A stretch of 64,000 nt of DNA, from contig CAVYPC010000002.1 of NCBI GenBank assembly GCA_963770315.1, forward strand, positions 1,302,001 to 1,366,000. The letters are read 5' to 3'. The translations under genes were made by a program, and so were the position numbers. Shown here one piece after another: positions 26,551-35,008 of the stretch. Below the pieces are notes generated by a model that ran no database searches, had not been told where the DNA came from, and saw only the letters and a list, made by a program, of their open reading frames with translations. Every line of letters begins with the position of its first letter. The first letter of the stretch is position 1. This DNA is from VRUE01 sp963770315 (GTDB lineage Bacteria; Actinomycetota; Thermoleophilia; Solirubrobacterales; 70-9).

Positions 26551-26687
26551 GCGAGCCGTGCCGAGGACAGGGATCGGGGGATCTCCCGACGGAAACTTGT
26601 GAGCCGGCGAGATCCGAGCCCTCAGTAGACGACCGACGCGGGTTTCAGGCGGGAGATCCGCCGATCCCTGTCCCTGAGACAGCTCGC
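26551..26687. repeat. Long inverted repeat (hairpin element E)
   Basis: The arms 26565-26588 and 26650-26673 are complementary over 24 bp with one mismatch. An outer pair GCGAGC (26551-26556) and GCTCGC (26682-26687) extends the stem across a bulge. The loop is 61 nt. It fills almost all of the gap between the methyltransferase gene and the convergent coiled-coil protein gene. The core does not match families 1 or 2 by eye. Confidence 0.75.
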
Positions 26688-26689
26688 GA

Positions 26690-27169
26690 CTACTGCTGCT
26701 CGTCCAGCTCAGCGACCGGCTCTTCATCACGGCCGGCGAGCCGGTCGCGGCCGCGCTGCACGGCCGCGAGGAACTTCTGCAGGTTGACCTCGAGCGTGTT
26801 GAGGATCTCGTCGGCGTAGTCCTCGGCACCGAGCCGGATCTCGCGCTCGCGGGTGCGGGCGTCCTCGACGATCTCGTCGGCGGCCCGCTCGGCCTGCTTG
26901 GTGACCTCCTCGTCGGAGATCAGGCGAGCCTGTTGCTCGCGCGCCTCGCGCACGATCCGCTCCGCCTCGCGTTTGGCCTCGGCGAGCATCTCCTGGCGCT
27001 CCTTGACGATCCAGCGCGCCTGCTTGATCTCCTCGGGGATCGTCGCGCGCATCTGGTCGAGGAGGTCGTAAATCTCCTCGCGGTCCACGCGAACCTGATC
27101 CGTGAGGGGCACGGGTCGGGCGTTGTGGACGACATCGTCCAGCTTGTCTATGAGAACGAGAACGTCCAT
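26690..27169 (-). CDS. Coiled-coil protein, Rv2927c/ATP-synthase-b-like family
   Basis: The 159-aa product is mostly charged alpha-helix: residues 30-135 show heptad-like AEAKREAERIVREAREQQARL and DEIVEDARTREREIRLGAEDYADEIL, followed by an acidic tail. No membrane span is visible. It resembles the DivIVA-like or ATP-synthase-subunit-b-like proteins that actinobacteria encode near the coaD, DUF177 and rnc genes (Rv2927c in Mycobacterium tuberculosis), which suggests a link to cell-wall growth. This is inference from style and context. Confidence 0.7.
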   Translation of the reverse strand: MDVLVLIDKLDDVVHNARPVPLTDQVRVDREEIYDLLDQMRATIPEEIKQARWIVKERQEMLAEAKREAERIVREAREQQARLISDEEVTKQAERAADEIVEDARTREREIRLGAEDYADEILNTLEVNLQKFLAAVQRGRDRLAGRDEEPVAELDEQQ

Positions 27170-27210
27170 CAGCAGGGCGTAAGCCTACGTGTCAGAGGCA
27201 TTTTCGGTGA

Positions 27211-27236
27211 AGAAGCCGTGAATTCCTCGGCTTTTT
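27211..27236 (-). terminator. Weak candidate terminator after coaD
   Basis: AAGCCG (27213-27218) and CGGCTT (27228-27233) form a short hairpin. T-rich sequence follows on the plus strand (five T) and CTTCTT-like sequence on the minus strand, so it may act in either direction. It lies between coaD and the coiled-coil protein gene. Confidence 0.35.
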
Positions 27237-27274
27237 GCAAACTCTCGCCCACGGGGGCAACGGTCGGCAAAAGC

Positions 27275-27775
27275 CTACCTCTCACCCAGGCGGCTCGCCA
27301 TCGCGGTCGCCACGGGGCCGGGAACGAGGTCGGAGACGTCGCCGCCGAAAGTCGCCATTTCCTTTACTCCAGTCGAGGAAAGGAAGCTGTAATGCGGAGA
27401 GGAGATCATGTAGATGCTCTCGATCCCCGGGTCGAGCTTGCGGTTGAGCTGCGCCATCTCGAACTCGTACTCGAAGTCGGAGATCGCCCTCAGCCCCTTG
27501 ACGATCGCCTTCGCCCCCTGTTCGCGGGCGAACTCGACCAGCAGGTTGGAGAAGATTTGAACCTCGACGTTGGCGAGGTCCGCCGTCGCCTCGCCGATCA
27601 GAGCCTGGCGCTCCTCGGCGGTGAACAGGGTCTTCTCCTTGCGGATCGGGTTGTTGACGACACCGACGACGACTCGCTCGAAGACCTGCGAGGCGCGCTT
27701 GATGATGTCGAGGTGCCCGTTGGTGACCGGGTCGTAGCTGCCCGGGCAGACGACGGTGCCATCGCGTTCAGCCAT
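27275..27775 (-). CDS. coaD: Phosphopantetheine adenylyltransferase
   Basis: The 166-aa product makes dephospho-CoA from 4'-phosphopantetheine and ATP. The nucleotidyltransferase motif is PGSYDPVTNGHLDII (residues 11-25), followed by GLRAISDFEYEFEMAQLNRKL and the closing ISSPHYSFLSSTGVKE. The length is typical. ATG at 27775 overlaps the rsmD stop by 8 bp, and the rsmD-coaD pair is widely conserved. Confidence 0.96.
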   Translation of the reverse strand: MAERDGTVVCPGSYDPVTNGHLDIIKRASQVFERVVVGVVNNPIRKEKTLFTAEERQALIGEATADLANVEVQIFSNLLVEFAREQGAKAIVKGLRAISDFEYEFEMAQLNRKLDPGIESIYMISSPHYSFLSSTGVKEMATFGGDVSDLVPGPVATAMASRLGER

Positions 27776-28316
27776 TGCGACGCTCCCCGTAGAAGGAGAC
27801 GTCCGCGGCGCCGTAGCGTCGCTGGCGAAGCGGCTCGAGGGAATCGAGCCGCAGCGGCGCGCGAGCGCCGCTCTCGACAACCGCCCGACCTCCCCTGGCG
27901 AGAAGACGCGGAAGATGTGTATTCAGTTCCTGCCCCACGCGATCGGCGAGTCTATAGGGGGCGTCGACGAAGACGATGTCGAAACCGGGTGCACCAGGGC
28001 CCTCGCCGTAGCCGGCCAGCCAGCGCCCGGCCTCGGAGCGGACCAGCTCGGTGCGCCCGCCGAGGCCCAGGCGCTCGATGTTCCCCAGCGCCGGCCTGGT
28101 GTCGCGGTCGACCAGGACGGCGGTCGCAGCACCCCGGGAGAGCGCCTCGATCGCCAGCGCCCCGGTCCCGCAGTAGAGGTCGAGGACACGCGCGCCGCCG
28201 ACCTCGCCGAGCGCGGAGAAGATCGCCTCGCGGACCCGGTCGGAGGTCGGCCGCACCTTCCAGCCCCGCGGCGCGACCAGGCGCTGGCCCTTCAGCTCTC
28301 CGGCAATTACACGCAA
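27768..28316 (-). CDS. rsmD: 16S rRNA (guanine966-N2)-methyltransferase
   Basis: The 182-aa product has the RsmD core: LRVIAGELKGQRLVAP, TSDRVREAIFSAL, the SAM-binding VLDLYCGTGALAIEALSRGA, and DIVFVDAPYRL, where DAPY replaces the more usual (N/D)PPY. The start is TTG at 28316, preceded by a strong GGGGAGGGGGG purine run. The frame extends upstream into hairpin F but without family similarity. Confidence 0.92.
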   Translation of the reverse strand: MRVIAGELKGQRLVAPRGWKVRPTSDRVREAIFSALGEVGGARVLDLYCGTGALAIEALSRGAATAVLVDRDTRPALGNIERLGLGGRTELVRSEAGRWLAGYGEGPGAPGFDIVFVDAPYRLADRVGQELNTHLPRLLARGGRAVVESGARAPLRLDSLEPLRQRRYGAADVSFYGERRNG

Positions 28317-28330
28317 TTTCCACCCCCCTC

Positions 28331-28390
28331 CCCGATGTGTCCGAGTTTTCCGATCCATATGGACCCGAAAACTCGGACACGTCCGGGGAG
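28331..28390. repeat. Inverted repeat (hairpin F) upstream of rsmD
   Basis: GTGTCCGAGTTTTC (28337-28350) and GAAAACTCGGACAC (28367-28380) form a perfect 14-bp stem extended by CCCC/GGGG. The 16-nt loop contains the palindrome TCCATATGGA. Six T follow on the plus strand, where no gene would use a terminator. It lies between the recG stop and the rsmD ribosome-binding site. Confidence 0.7.
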
Positions 28391-28398
28391 TTTTTTCT

Positions 28399-30666
28399 TC
28401 ATAGGGGGATCGGGTCGGAGGCGCCGGCGCCGAAGCGGCGGTGGGCGGCGTCGAGCAGGGGGCCGAGCTCGGGGGCGTCGAGGGTGTCGTGGCGACGCAG
28501 CAGGGCCAGCACCTCGTCGCGTGCGGCGATCAGGATCGGCGTTTCCTCCGGCAGCTCGGCGACGGCGAAACGCGGCAGGCCGCTCTGCCGAGTGCCAAGC
28601 ACCTCGCCCTCGCCACGCAGGCTGAGATCGATCTCGGCGAGCTTGAAGCCGTCGCGCTCCCGCTCCACCGCTTTCAGCCGCCGCCTCGCCACCCCCCCGG
28701 CATCTTCGGGGAAGAGCAGGCAGTGGGAGCTGTGCGCACCGCGGCCGACCCGCCCGCGCAGCTGGTGCAGCTGGGAGATGCCGTAACGCTCGGCCCCCTC
28801 GATGATCATCACGCTGGCATTTGGCACGTCGATCCCGACCTCGATCACGGTGGTCGCGACGAGGACATCGGTGGTGCCCGAGACGAAGGCCTCCATCGCC
28901 TCGGCCTTGCGGGCGGAGGGCATCTGACCGTGGATGACGCCGACCGAGAAGCCCTGCAGCTCCTCGCGGGCCAACCGTGCCGCCTCCACCTCGGCCGCCT
29001 TGCCCTGCATCTTCTCGGACTCCTCGACCAGCGGGCAGACGACAAACGCTTGACGCCCCTCGCGCAGCTGCCCGCAGAGGAACTCGTAGGCGGCGGGGCG
29101 GTCGTTCTCCTCGACCAGCCTGGTCTCGACCGGTCGGCGCCCGGCGGGGAGCTGATGGAGGGAGGTGGTGTCGAGGTCCCCGTAGGCGGTCAGCGAGAGC
29201 GTGCGGGGAATCGGCGTCGCGGTCATATGGAGGATGTGCGGAACCATCCCCTCTACCCTCTTCTCGTCCAAGGCCCGCCGTTGCACAACGCCGAAGCGGT
29301 GCTGCTCGTCGACCACGCAGAGTCCGAGGCGGGCAAAGCGGACTTTCGGATCGATCAGCGCGTGGGTGCCGACGACGAGGCTGAGCTCCCCGCTGGCAAG
29401 GCGGTCGAGCGCTTCCCTGCGCCGCGGAGCGGACGTGGCCCCCGTCAGCAGGGCGAACGGCGTCGCCTGCTCCGCCAGCAGCTTCCCCAGGGTGATCGCG
29501 TGCTGCTCGGCCAGGGTCTCCGTCGGAGCCATCAGCACCGCCTGGAACCCGGCTTCCAGCGCCCGCAGCATCGAGTACAGCGCCACGACCGTCTTCCCCG
29601 ACCCCACCTCGCCCATCAGCAACCGCTGCATCGGCTCCCCGGAGTCGAGATCCCCGTCAATCTCGTCAAACGCCCTCAGCTGATCCCTAGTCGGCTCAAA
29701 CGGCAGCGACTCGACCCAGCGCACGACGGTCTCCCCAGGCTTGCCAAGCTTCGGCGCCGGCCGGGCGGTCCGATGCGATTGCTTCCGAGTCGTAAGCAGC
29801 GCCTGGTAGAGGAACAGCTCTTCGAACGCGAGTCGCTTCCGCGCCCCCTCGACATCCTCCTCGCCCTCGGGGAAGTGCACCGCCGCGAACGCATCGGCTG
29901 CCCCCGCCAGCTCGCGTCGCACCCGCAGCTCCGCTGGCAACGGCTCAAGCACGTTGCCCACAAGCCCGATCGCCTGCTCCATCCACTGGCGGATCCGCTG
30001 TGCTTTCAACGCCTCGGTCGCGGGGTGAACGGGCGTCAGCCTTCGCGAGGGAGGGTGAGGGTGTCCCTCCGGCGCAGCGGCGTCCTCTTTTTCGCCCCGA
30101 TCGCGCCCGCGGACAGCCGGCTTGCTCTCCTGGCGAAAAACCCAGCTAGACGGAGGGACGCCCTCACCCTCCCCCTCATGGCCGACGATCTCGTATTCGC
30201 TCACCCGGAAGCCGCGTTTGTCGCGTGAGCCGGTGAGCAGCAGGCGAGCGCCCGGTTGCAGCTTCTGGGACACCCAAGGTTGGTTGAACCAGGTGGCGCG
30301 GACCGAGCCCGATTCGTCGCCGACTTTGATCGAGAGGATGGAGAGCTTCTGGCGGCGGAAGTTGCTCGGACTGCCGAGGACGTCGACGAGGATCGTCGCC
30401 TGCTTTTTGAGCTCCAAAGCCGCAACGGGCACGATCGTCCGGTCGCGATGGCTATGGGGAAAGCGGAGAAGCAGGTCGCCGACCGTCCCGATGCCGGCTT
30501 CTGCTGCAGCTTCGGCCAGTTTCGGGCCAACGCCCCTCAGCCCGCCGAGCGAGACGTCCAGCGCGCTCGGGCGGGGCCAGTGAACGGGTACGTCGAGCAG
30601 CTGCGCCCTCGTCAGCTCCGAGGCGCCGGCGAAGGAGCGGGCTACTGGGCCGCTAGCAGCCACCAC
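28399..30666 (-). CDS. recG: ATP-dependent DNA helicase RecG with an inserted segment
   Basis: The 755-aa product remodels stalled forks and Holliday junctions. The N-terminal wedge/OB region is residues 35-165. The helicase core has MGEVGSGKTVVAL (Walker A), VVDEQHRFGVVQR (DEQH), HMTATPIPRTLSL and the C-terminal TTVIEVGIDVPNASVMII and QLRGRVGRG. Residues 166-207 are encoded by family 1 palindromic element B, inserted in frame right after EYEIVGHE; they are Gly/Pro/charged and have no RecG counterpart. The start is GTG, overlapping fakA by 25 bp. Confidence 0.94.
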   Translation of the reverse strand: MVAASGPVARSFAGASELTRAQLLDVPVHWPRPSALDVSLGGLRGVGPKLAEAAAEAGIGTVGDLLLRFPHSHRDRTIVPVAALELKKQATILVDVLGSPSNFRRQKLSILSIKVGDESGSVRATWFNQPWVSQKLQPGARLLLTGSRDKRGFRVSEYEIVGHEGEGEGVPPSSWVFRQESKPAVRGRDRGEKEDAAAPEGHPHPPSRRLTPVHPATEALKAQRIRQWMEQAIGLVGNVLEPLPAELRVRRELAGAADAFAAVHFPEGEEDVEGARKRLAFEELFLYQALLTTRKQSHRTARPAPKLGKPGETVVRWVESLPFEPTRDQLRAFDEIDGDLDSGEPMQRLLMGEVGSGKTVVALYSMLRALEAGFQAVLMAPTETLAEQHAITLGKLLAEQATPFALLTGATSAPRRREALDRLASGELSLVVGTHALIDPKVRFARLGLCVVDEQHRFGVVQRRALDEKRVEGMVPHILHMTATPIPRTLSLTAYGDLDTTSLHQLPAGRRPVETRLVEENDRPAAYEFLCGQLREGRQAFVVCPLVEESEKMQGKAAEVEAARLAREELQGFSVGVIHGQMPSARKAEAMEAFVSGTTDVLVATTVIEVGIDVPNASVMIIEGAERYGISQLHQLRGRVGRGAHSSHCLLFPEDAGGVARRRLKAVERERDGFKLAEIDLSLRGEGEVLGTRQSGLPRFAVAELPEETPILIAARDEVLALLRRHDTLDAPELGPLLDAAHRRFGAGASDPIPL
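30050..30172 (+). repeat. Family 1 palindromic element, copy B (inside recG)
   Basis: The arms 30050-30071 and 30151-30172 are complementary over 22 bp with one G-T pair. The core shares GGCGTCCTCTTTTTCGCC (30079-30096) and GGCGAAAAACCCAGC (30132-30146) with copy A. The element is 123 bp, divisible by three, and is read through by recG on the minus strand without a stop. Confidence 0.9.
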
Positions 30667-32273
30667 CAGCTCGGCTGACCCCCCTCGTGGGTCTCGACCT
30701 CGACCCCGTCGGGGACGTGGGTGTCGATCTCCTCGAGCGGAATCGGGGCGTCCTTACCGGCCAGCACGGTGACGATCTCGGCACCATCGGCGAGGCGTTC
30801 GAGCGTCCTCGCCAGGGTCGAGCCGGCGCCGCCCCAGGCGACGATCTCCTCGCCGACGAAGCCGACCGCGTCGCCCTTGCGAAAGCGGCCCTGCGCGTCG
30901 TCGCGCGCCGCGGGGGCGACGCCCCCCGAGACGATCGCCTCCAGCGCCGCCCCGAGCCGCTCGAAGTTGTCCTCCACCGAGGCGGCGGAGTCGAGCTCGA
31001 CCAGAGCCAGCAGGCCGGCCTGCTGGGAGGTCGCGGCGACGACCCGGGCCGGCTTCTCCGAAAGCTCGCAGGCGCGCTCGGCGGCCATGATCACGTTCGA
31101 GGAGCTCGGCAGGACCAGCACCTCCTCCGCCGACACCTCGTGAATCCCGGCCAGCAGCTCGTAGGTGGACGGGTTGAGCGTTTCGCCGCCCGGGACGACG
31201 TGCGCGCCCAGCTCGTCGAAGAGCCGCTCGAGACCGTCGCCAGCCGCAACCGCCAGCGCTCCCGTCCGGCCGCCCCGCAGCCGTGCTCGCCGCTCCGCGA
31301 TCTGCTCCCTCATGTCGGCGACGTCGAGGTTGGTGACGCGGCCGGCTCCCTCAAAGAGCGCCACCGCGGCTTCGGGCTCGTCGGTGTGGACGTGGACCTT
31401 GAGCGTCACCTCGTCGCCGACGACCAGGACGGAGTCCCCCAGTCCCTCCAGCCGGGGAAGGAAGTCGCGCGAGGCGAGCCCGGTGCCGGAGACGATGAAG
31501 TTGGTGCAGTAGCGGTAGCGGCTGTCCTCGTGATGGGGCCGGCTCAGCGGCGGCGCCTCGTGGTGGGAGATTTCCGGCGCGGGAGCGCCGTCCCCCCGCA
31601 GGCCGGCGACGACGCCGGCAAGGATCAGCACGAGGCCGTAGCCACCGGCATCGACCACACCGGACTCGCGCAGAACCTCCAACTGCTCCGGGGTCCGCTC
31701 GACCGCCCGCTGGCCGTCGGCGATCGCCTGCTCGAGGATCTCGGCGAGAACCGTGTCCTGCTGCTCGTCGCTCACCCCCCGGTCGAGTCGCTGCTTTCCA
31801 GCCTCGAGGTGGGCCAGCTGGCGGGCGATCGAGTGCGCCATCTCGCGGAAAACGGTCAGCATCGTCCCCTCCGCCGGGTCGCGAACAGAGGCGTAAGCGG
31901 CGTCGGCGGCGCTGGCAAAAGCCGAGGCGACGAGCACCGGGTCGACCAGCTCTCCGGGGCGGCTCGCCAGCTCCTCAGCCGCGCCGCGGACGATCTGGCT
32001 GAGGATCACGCCCGAGTTTCCCCGCGCGCCCATCAGCGCCGCCCGGGCGAGGGCCTGAACCAACCGCGTGCGGCCGACCTCGTCGACGTCGAGCCCGTCG
32101 AGCCGGTCCAGCTCCTCCATCACCGCCCGCATCGTCATCGCCATGTTGTCGCCGGTATCGCCGTCGGCGACCGGGAAGACGTTGAGGTCGTTGACCTCCT
32201 GGCGGCGCTCCTCCAGGTGGGCGTAGGCGGACGTGACTACGCGCCGGAAGCGCGCGATCGAGGGGTCGGGCAT
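30642..32273 (-). CDS. fakA: DAK2-domain fatty-acid kinase FakA-like protein
   Basis: The 543-aa product has an N-terminal Dak2 ATP-binding domain with NVFPVADGDTGDNM (residues 31-44) and ARGNSGVILSQIVRGAAEEL, a middle linker, and a C-terminal domain (about 300-540) typical of FakA/YloV. FakA phosphorylates exogenous fatty acids bound by a FakB partner, but no fakB (DegV) gene is in the window. ATG at 32273 is chosen because it begins the family-like SIARFRRVVTSAY. It is upstream of recG, a common neighbour, and divergent from the MMPL gene. Confidence 0.88.
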   Translation of the reverse strand: MPDPSIARFRRVVTSAYAHLEERRQEVNDLNVFPVADGDTGDNMAMTMRAVMEELDRLDGLDVDEVGRTRLVQALARAALMGARGNSGVILSQIVRGAAEELASRPGELVDPVLVASAFASAADAAYASVRDPAEGTMLTVFREMAHSIARQLAHLEAGKQRLDRGVSDEQQDTVLAEILEQAIADGQRAVERTPEQLEVLRESGVVDAGGYGLVLILAGVVAGLRGDGAPAPEISHHEAPPLSRPHHEDSRYRYCTNFIVSGTGLASRDFLPRLEGLGDSVLVVGDEVTLKVHVHTDEPEAAVALFEGAGRVTNLDVADMREQIAERRARLRGGRTGALAVAAGDGLERLFDELGAHVVPGGETLNPSTYELLAGIHEVSAEEVLVLPSSSNVIMAAERACELSEKPARVVAATSQQAGLLALVELDSAASVEDNFERLGAALEAIVSGGVAPAARDDAQGRFRKGDAVGFVGEEIVAWGGAGSTLARTLERLADGAEIVTVLAGKDAPIPLEEIDTHVPDGVEVETHEGGQPSWWWLLAAQ

Positions 32274-32339
32274 CGATTCAGAATCTAGCTGCCGCGAGCG
32301 GATGGTCCCGAGCAGAGCCCAACCGCGGAGTTCGCTACG

Positions 32340-34535
32340 GTGCGACGCTCGATGCGACGCTTTGCCACCTGGTGCACCGGGCACCGCAAGACTGTGATCC
32401 TCGCCTGGATCGTTGCCCTGATCGGGATCGGGATGATCGCCGGCTCGGTCGGTTCGGACTTCACCGAAGAATTCAAGCTGCCGTCCTCCGATTCGCAGGA
32501 AGCCTTCGACCTGCTGGAACACAAGTTCCCGCAGCAATCCGGGGTCACCGCGGAAATCGTCTACAAGGCCCCCGCTGGCGCGAGCTCCCCGGCGGTGAGG
32601 AAGCAGATGGAAGGCGTCTTTGCCGAAGCCGAAGGGCTGCCGCACGTCAGCGAAGTGGCCAGCCCCTACACGCCAGGCGGCGCCGCCGCGATCAGCAAGG
32701 ACGGCGAAATCGCCTACGCGACGGTCCAGTACGACACCACCACCGACAAGCTCGAAAAGGACGACATAAAGAAGCTGGTGGCGATTGGCAGGGCGGCCGA
32801 TCGAAGCGGCCTCCAGGTAGAGGTGGGCGGTGCGCCGATCGAGGAAGTCCGCTCCGAAGAAGAAGGCGACTCCTCGTTTGCGATCGGCCTGCTCGCCGCG
32901 GTCGTGATCCTGCTGCTGACCTTTGGCTCGGTGGTGGCGATGGGCCTGCCGCTGATCACCGCCCTGTTCGCCCTAGGCGTCGGCCTCAGCCTGGTCACGC
33001 TCGGCACCCACGTCTTCGACACCGCCGAGTTCGCGCCCCAGCTGGCGGCGATGATCGGCCTCGGCGTCGGCATCGACTACGCGCTCTTCATCCTCACCCG
33101 CTTCCGCAACGGGCTCGACGACGGGCTGGAGCCCCGCGATGCAGCGGTCGCGGCGGTCGACACCGCCGGCCGTGCGGTGCTCTTCGCCGGCGTCACCGTG
33201 ATCATCTCGCTGATGGGGATGCTGCTGCTCGGCATCAGCTTCCTCTACGGGGTGGCGATGTCGGCTGCCGTAGCGGTGCTGTTCACGATGATCGCGGCGC
33301 TGACTCTGCTGCCGGCGCTGCTGACGATCGCCGGCCGCCGCGTCGACCGGCTGCGCATCCCCGGCCTGGGCAGGCGCGAGCCATCCACCGCCGAAGACAC
33401 GCGCTGGTTCCGCTGGAGCCGCGAGATCCAGCGCCGGCCCGTCCTCTCGGCTGTCCTCTCAGGAGCGCTGCTGATCGCGCTCTGCATACCGACCCTCTCG
33501 CTGCGGCTCGGCTCCAACGACGCCGGCACCGACCCCGCCGGATCGTCGACGCGCGAAGCGTACGACCTGCTCGCCGAGGGCTTCGGCCCCGGCTTCAACG
33601 GCCCCTTCGCGATGGTCGCGGCGCTGCCGGGCAAGGGCGAAGACCAGGCGCTCGTGACCCTGCACAAGACCCTCGAAAACGAAGAAGGCGTGGCAAAAGT
33701 CACCTCGATCACGCTCAACCCCGCCAAGGACACCGGCGTCTTCCAGCTCTACCCGACGACCTCGCCGCAGAGCGCGGACACGACCGCGCTGCTCGACCAC
33801 ATCCGCAGCGACGTCCTCCCGCCGATCGAGCAGCAGACCGGAGCCCAGCTCCACGTCGGCGGCATCACCGCGATCTTCGAGGACTTCGGCGACGCGATCT
33901 CCGAAAAGCTGCCGCTCTTCATCGGCGTCGTCGTGCTGCTCTCGGCGCTGCTGCTGATGGCCGTCTTCCGGTCGGTCCTGGTGCCGCTGAAGGCGATGGT
34001 GATGAACCTGCTCAGCATCGGCGCCGCCTTCGGCCTGATCGTCGCCGTCTTCCAGTGGGGCTGGGGTGCAAGCATCATCGGCATCGACGGGACCGGCCCG
34101 ATCATCTCCTTCTTCCCCGTCTTCCTCTTCGCGATCGTCTTCGGCCTCTCGATGGACTACGAGGTCTTCCTGATGTCGCGAATCCACGAGGAGTGGGAGC
34201 ACAAGCGCGACGCAACCCTGGCCGTCACCAGGGGCCTGGCCCTGACTGGCCGCGTGATCACCGCGGCGGCGGCGATCATGGTCACCGTCTTCGCCTCGTT
34301 CATGATCGGCGAAGACCGCATCATCAAACTCTTCGGCCTCGGCCTGGCCTCCGCGGTCTTCATCGACGCGGTGATCATCCGCTCGGTCCTCGTACCCGCC
34401 CTGATGCAGCTCTTCGGCAAGCGTGCATGGTGGCTGCCGGCCTGGCTCGACCGCATCCTGCCCAGGCTGCATGTGGAGCCCGCCGAGGGCGACCTGGCGC
34501 CGACTGGAGAGCATCCGGTCGTCGAGAGTGCGTGA
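32340..34535 (+). CDS. MMPL/RND-family membrane transporter
   Basis: The 731-aa product has two halves, each with one large extracellular loop after the first span and five further spans (about 12 in all). Each half carries an MMPL signature after a charged segment: IGLGVGIDYALFILTRFRNG and FGLSMDYEVFLMSRIHEEW, whose Asp-Tyr pairs are the proton-relay residues. MMPL proteins export lipids or drugs. The start is GTG at 32340 or ATG at 32352; both precede a basic RRF segment. It stands alone downstream of a short divergent promoter region shared with fakA. Substrate unknown. Confidence 0.88.
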   Translation: MRRSMRRFATWCTGHRKTVILAWIVALIGIGMIAGSVGSDFTEEFKLPSSDSQEAFDLLEHKFPQQSGVTAEIVYKAPAGASSPAVRKQMEGVFAEAEGLPHVSEVASPYTPGGAAAISKDGEIAYATVQYDTTTDKLEKDDIKKLVAIGRAADRSGLQVEVGGAPIEEVRSEEEGDSSFAIGLLAAVVILLLTFGSVVAMGLPLITALFALGVGLSLVTLGTHVFDTAEFAPQLAAMIGLGVGIDYALFILTRFRNGLDDGLEPRDAAVAAVDTAGRAVLFAGVTVIISLMGMLLLGISFLYGVAMSAAVAVLFTMIAALTLLPALLTIAGRRVDRLRIPGLGRREPSTAEDTRWFRWSREIQRRPVLSAVLSGALLIALCIPTLSLRLGSNDAGTDPAGSSTREAYDLLAEGFGPGFNGPFAMVAALPGKGEDQALVTLHKTLENEEGVAKVTSITLNPAKDTGVFQLYPTTSPQSADTTALLDHIRSDVLPPIEQQTGAQLHVGGITAIFEDFGDAISEKLPLFIGVVVLLSALLLMAVFRSVLVPLKAMVMNLLSIGAAFGLIVAVFQWGWGASIIGIDGTGPIISFFPVFLFAIVFGLSMDYEVFLMSRIHEEWEHKRDATLAVTRGLALTGRVITAAAAIMVTVFASFMIGEDRIIKLFGLGLASAVFIDAVIIRSVLVPALMQLFGKRAWWLPAWLDRILPRLHVEPAEGDLAPTGEHPVVESA

Positions 34536-34539
34536 CCCC

Positions 34540-34689
34540 GGCGAGGGGCGGCGGTCCCCTCCTGGTGAATTGATGTCGCACGCGCTTCGCGCTTAGCGAC
34601 AGAGGAAGAGCGCGGCTCCGCCGCGCAGAAGACAGATTGCATGTCGCGGCTTCGCCACATTCCCCGGGAGGGGACCGCCGTCCCTCGCC
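34540..34689 (-). repeat. Family 2 cloverleaf-like palindromic element, copy A
   Basis: The arms 34540-34570 and 34659-34689 pair over 31 positions (two G-T pairs, one mismatch). Read on the minus strand, the 88-nt core has hairpin 1 GTGGC-GAA-GCCGC, the conserved ATGCAATCTG, hairpin 2 GCGCGGC-GGA-GCCGCGC and hairpin 3 closed by GTCGC/GCGAC. It begins 5 bp after the MMPL stop codon. Confidence 0.9.
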
Positions 34690-34842
34690 ACGCATCCAGC
34701 TCTCTCCGCCCGTCAGCGCTACCGGCGCCTCAATGAAGAGCTTCCGGGGCTACCGCCGCGAAGCGCTGATCAAGAGGGAAGCTTCCCGAGCTGTCGCCAC
34801 GAGCGCTTGAAGTACGAAGCTCGCGTAGAAGCTGGGCTTCGC
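34690..34842. other. Spacer between two inverted family 2 elements
   Basis: These 153 bp separate copies A and B of the cloverleaf element, which point toward opposite strands. No gene is supported. It holds small self-complementary stretches (GGAAGCTTCC, and CGAAGC...GCTTCG around 34815-34841). With the two elements it makes up nearly all of the 473-bp gap between the MMPL gene and rpmB. Confidence 0.6.
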
Positions 34843-34992
34843 GGGAGGGAGCTGGGCTTTCTCCAGATGAATGTGGCCGAAGGCCGCGACATGCAATCTG
34901 TCGTTTGCGCGGCAAAGCCGCGCACAAACATCGTCGCTAAGCCCGCAGGGCGTGCGACCTAAATTCATCTGGAGGAAGCCCAGCTCCCTCCC
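34843..34992 (+). repeat. Family 2 cloverleaf-like palindromic element, copy B
   Basis: The arms 34843-34872 and 34963-34992 pair over 30 bp with one G-T pair. The core has hairpin 1 GTGGCC-GAA-GGCCGC, ATGCAATCTG (34891-34900), hairpin 2 TGCGCGGC-AAA-GCCGCGCA and hairpin 3 GTCGC...GCGAC around GCCC-GCA-GGGC. The arm sequence is unrelated to copies A and C. It ends 16 bp from the rpmB stop. Confidence 0.92.
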
Positions 34993-35008
34993 CATGACCG
35001 TCAGCGAA

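Noticed and set aside
34730..34995. Small open frames inside the cloverleaf repeats
   Set aside because: They are explained by the repeat sequence, change between copies and have no supporting start site.
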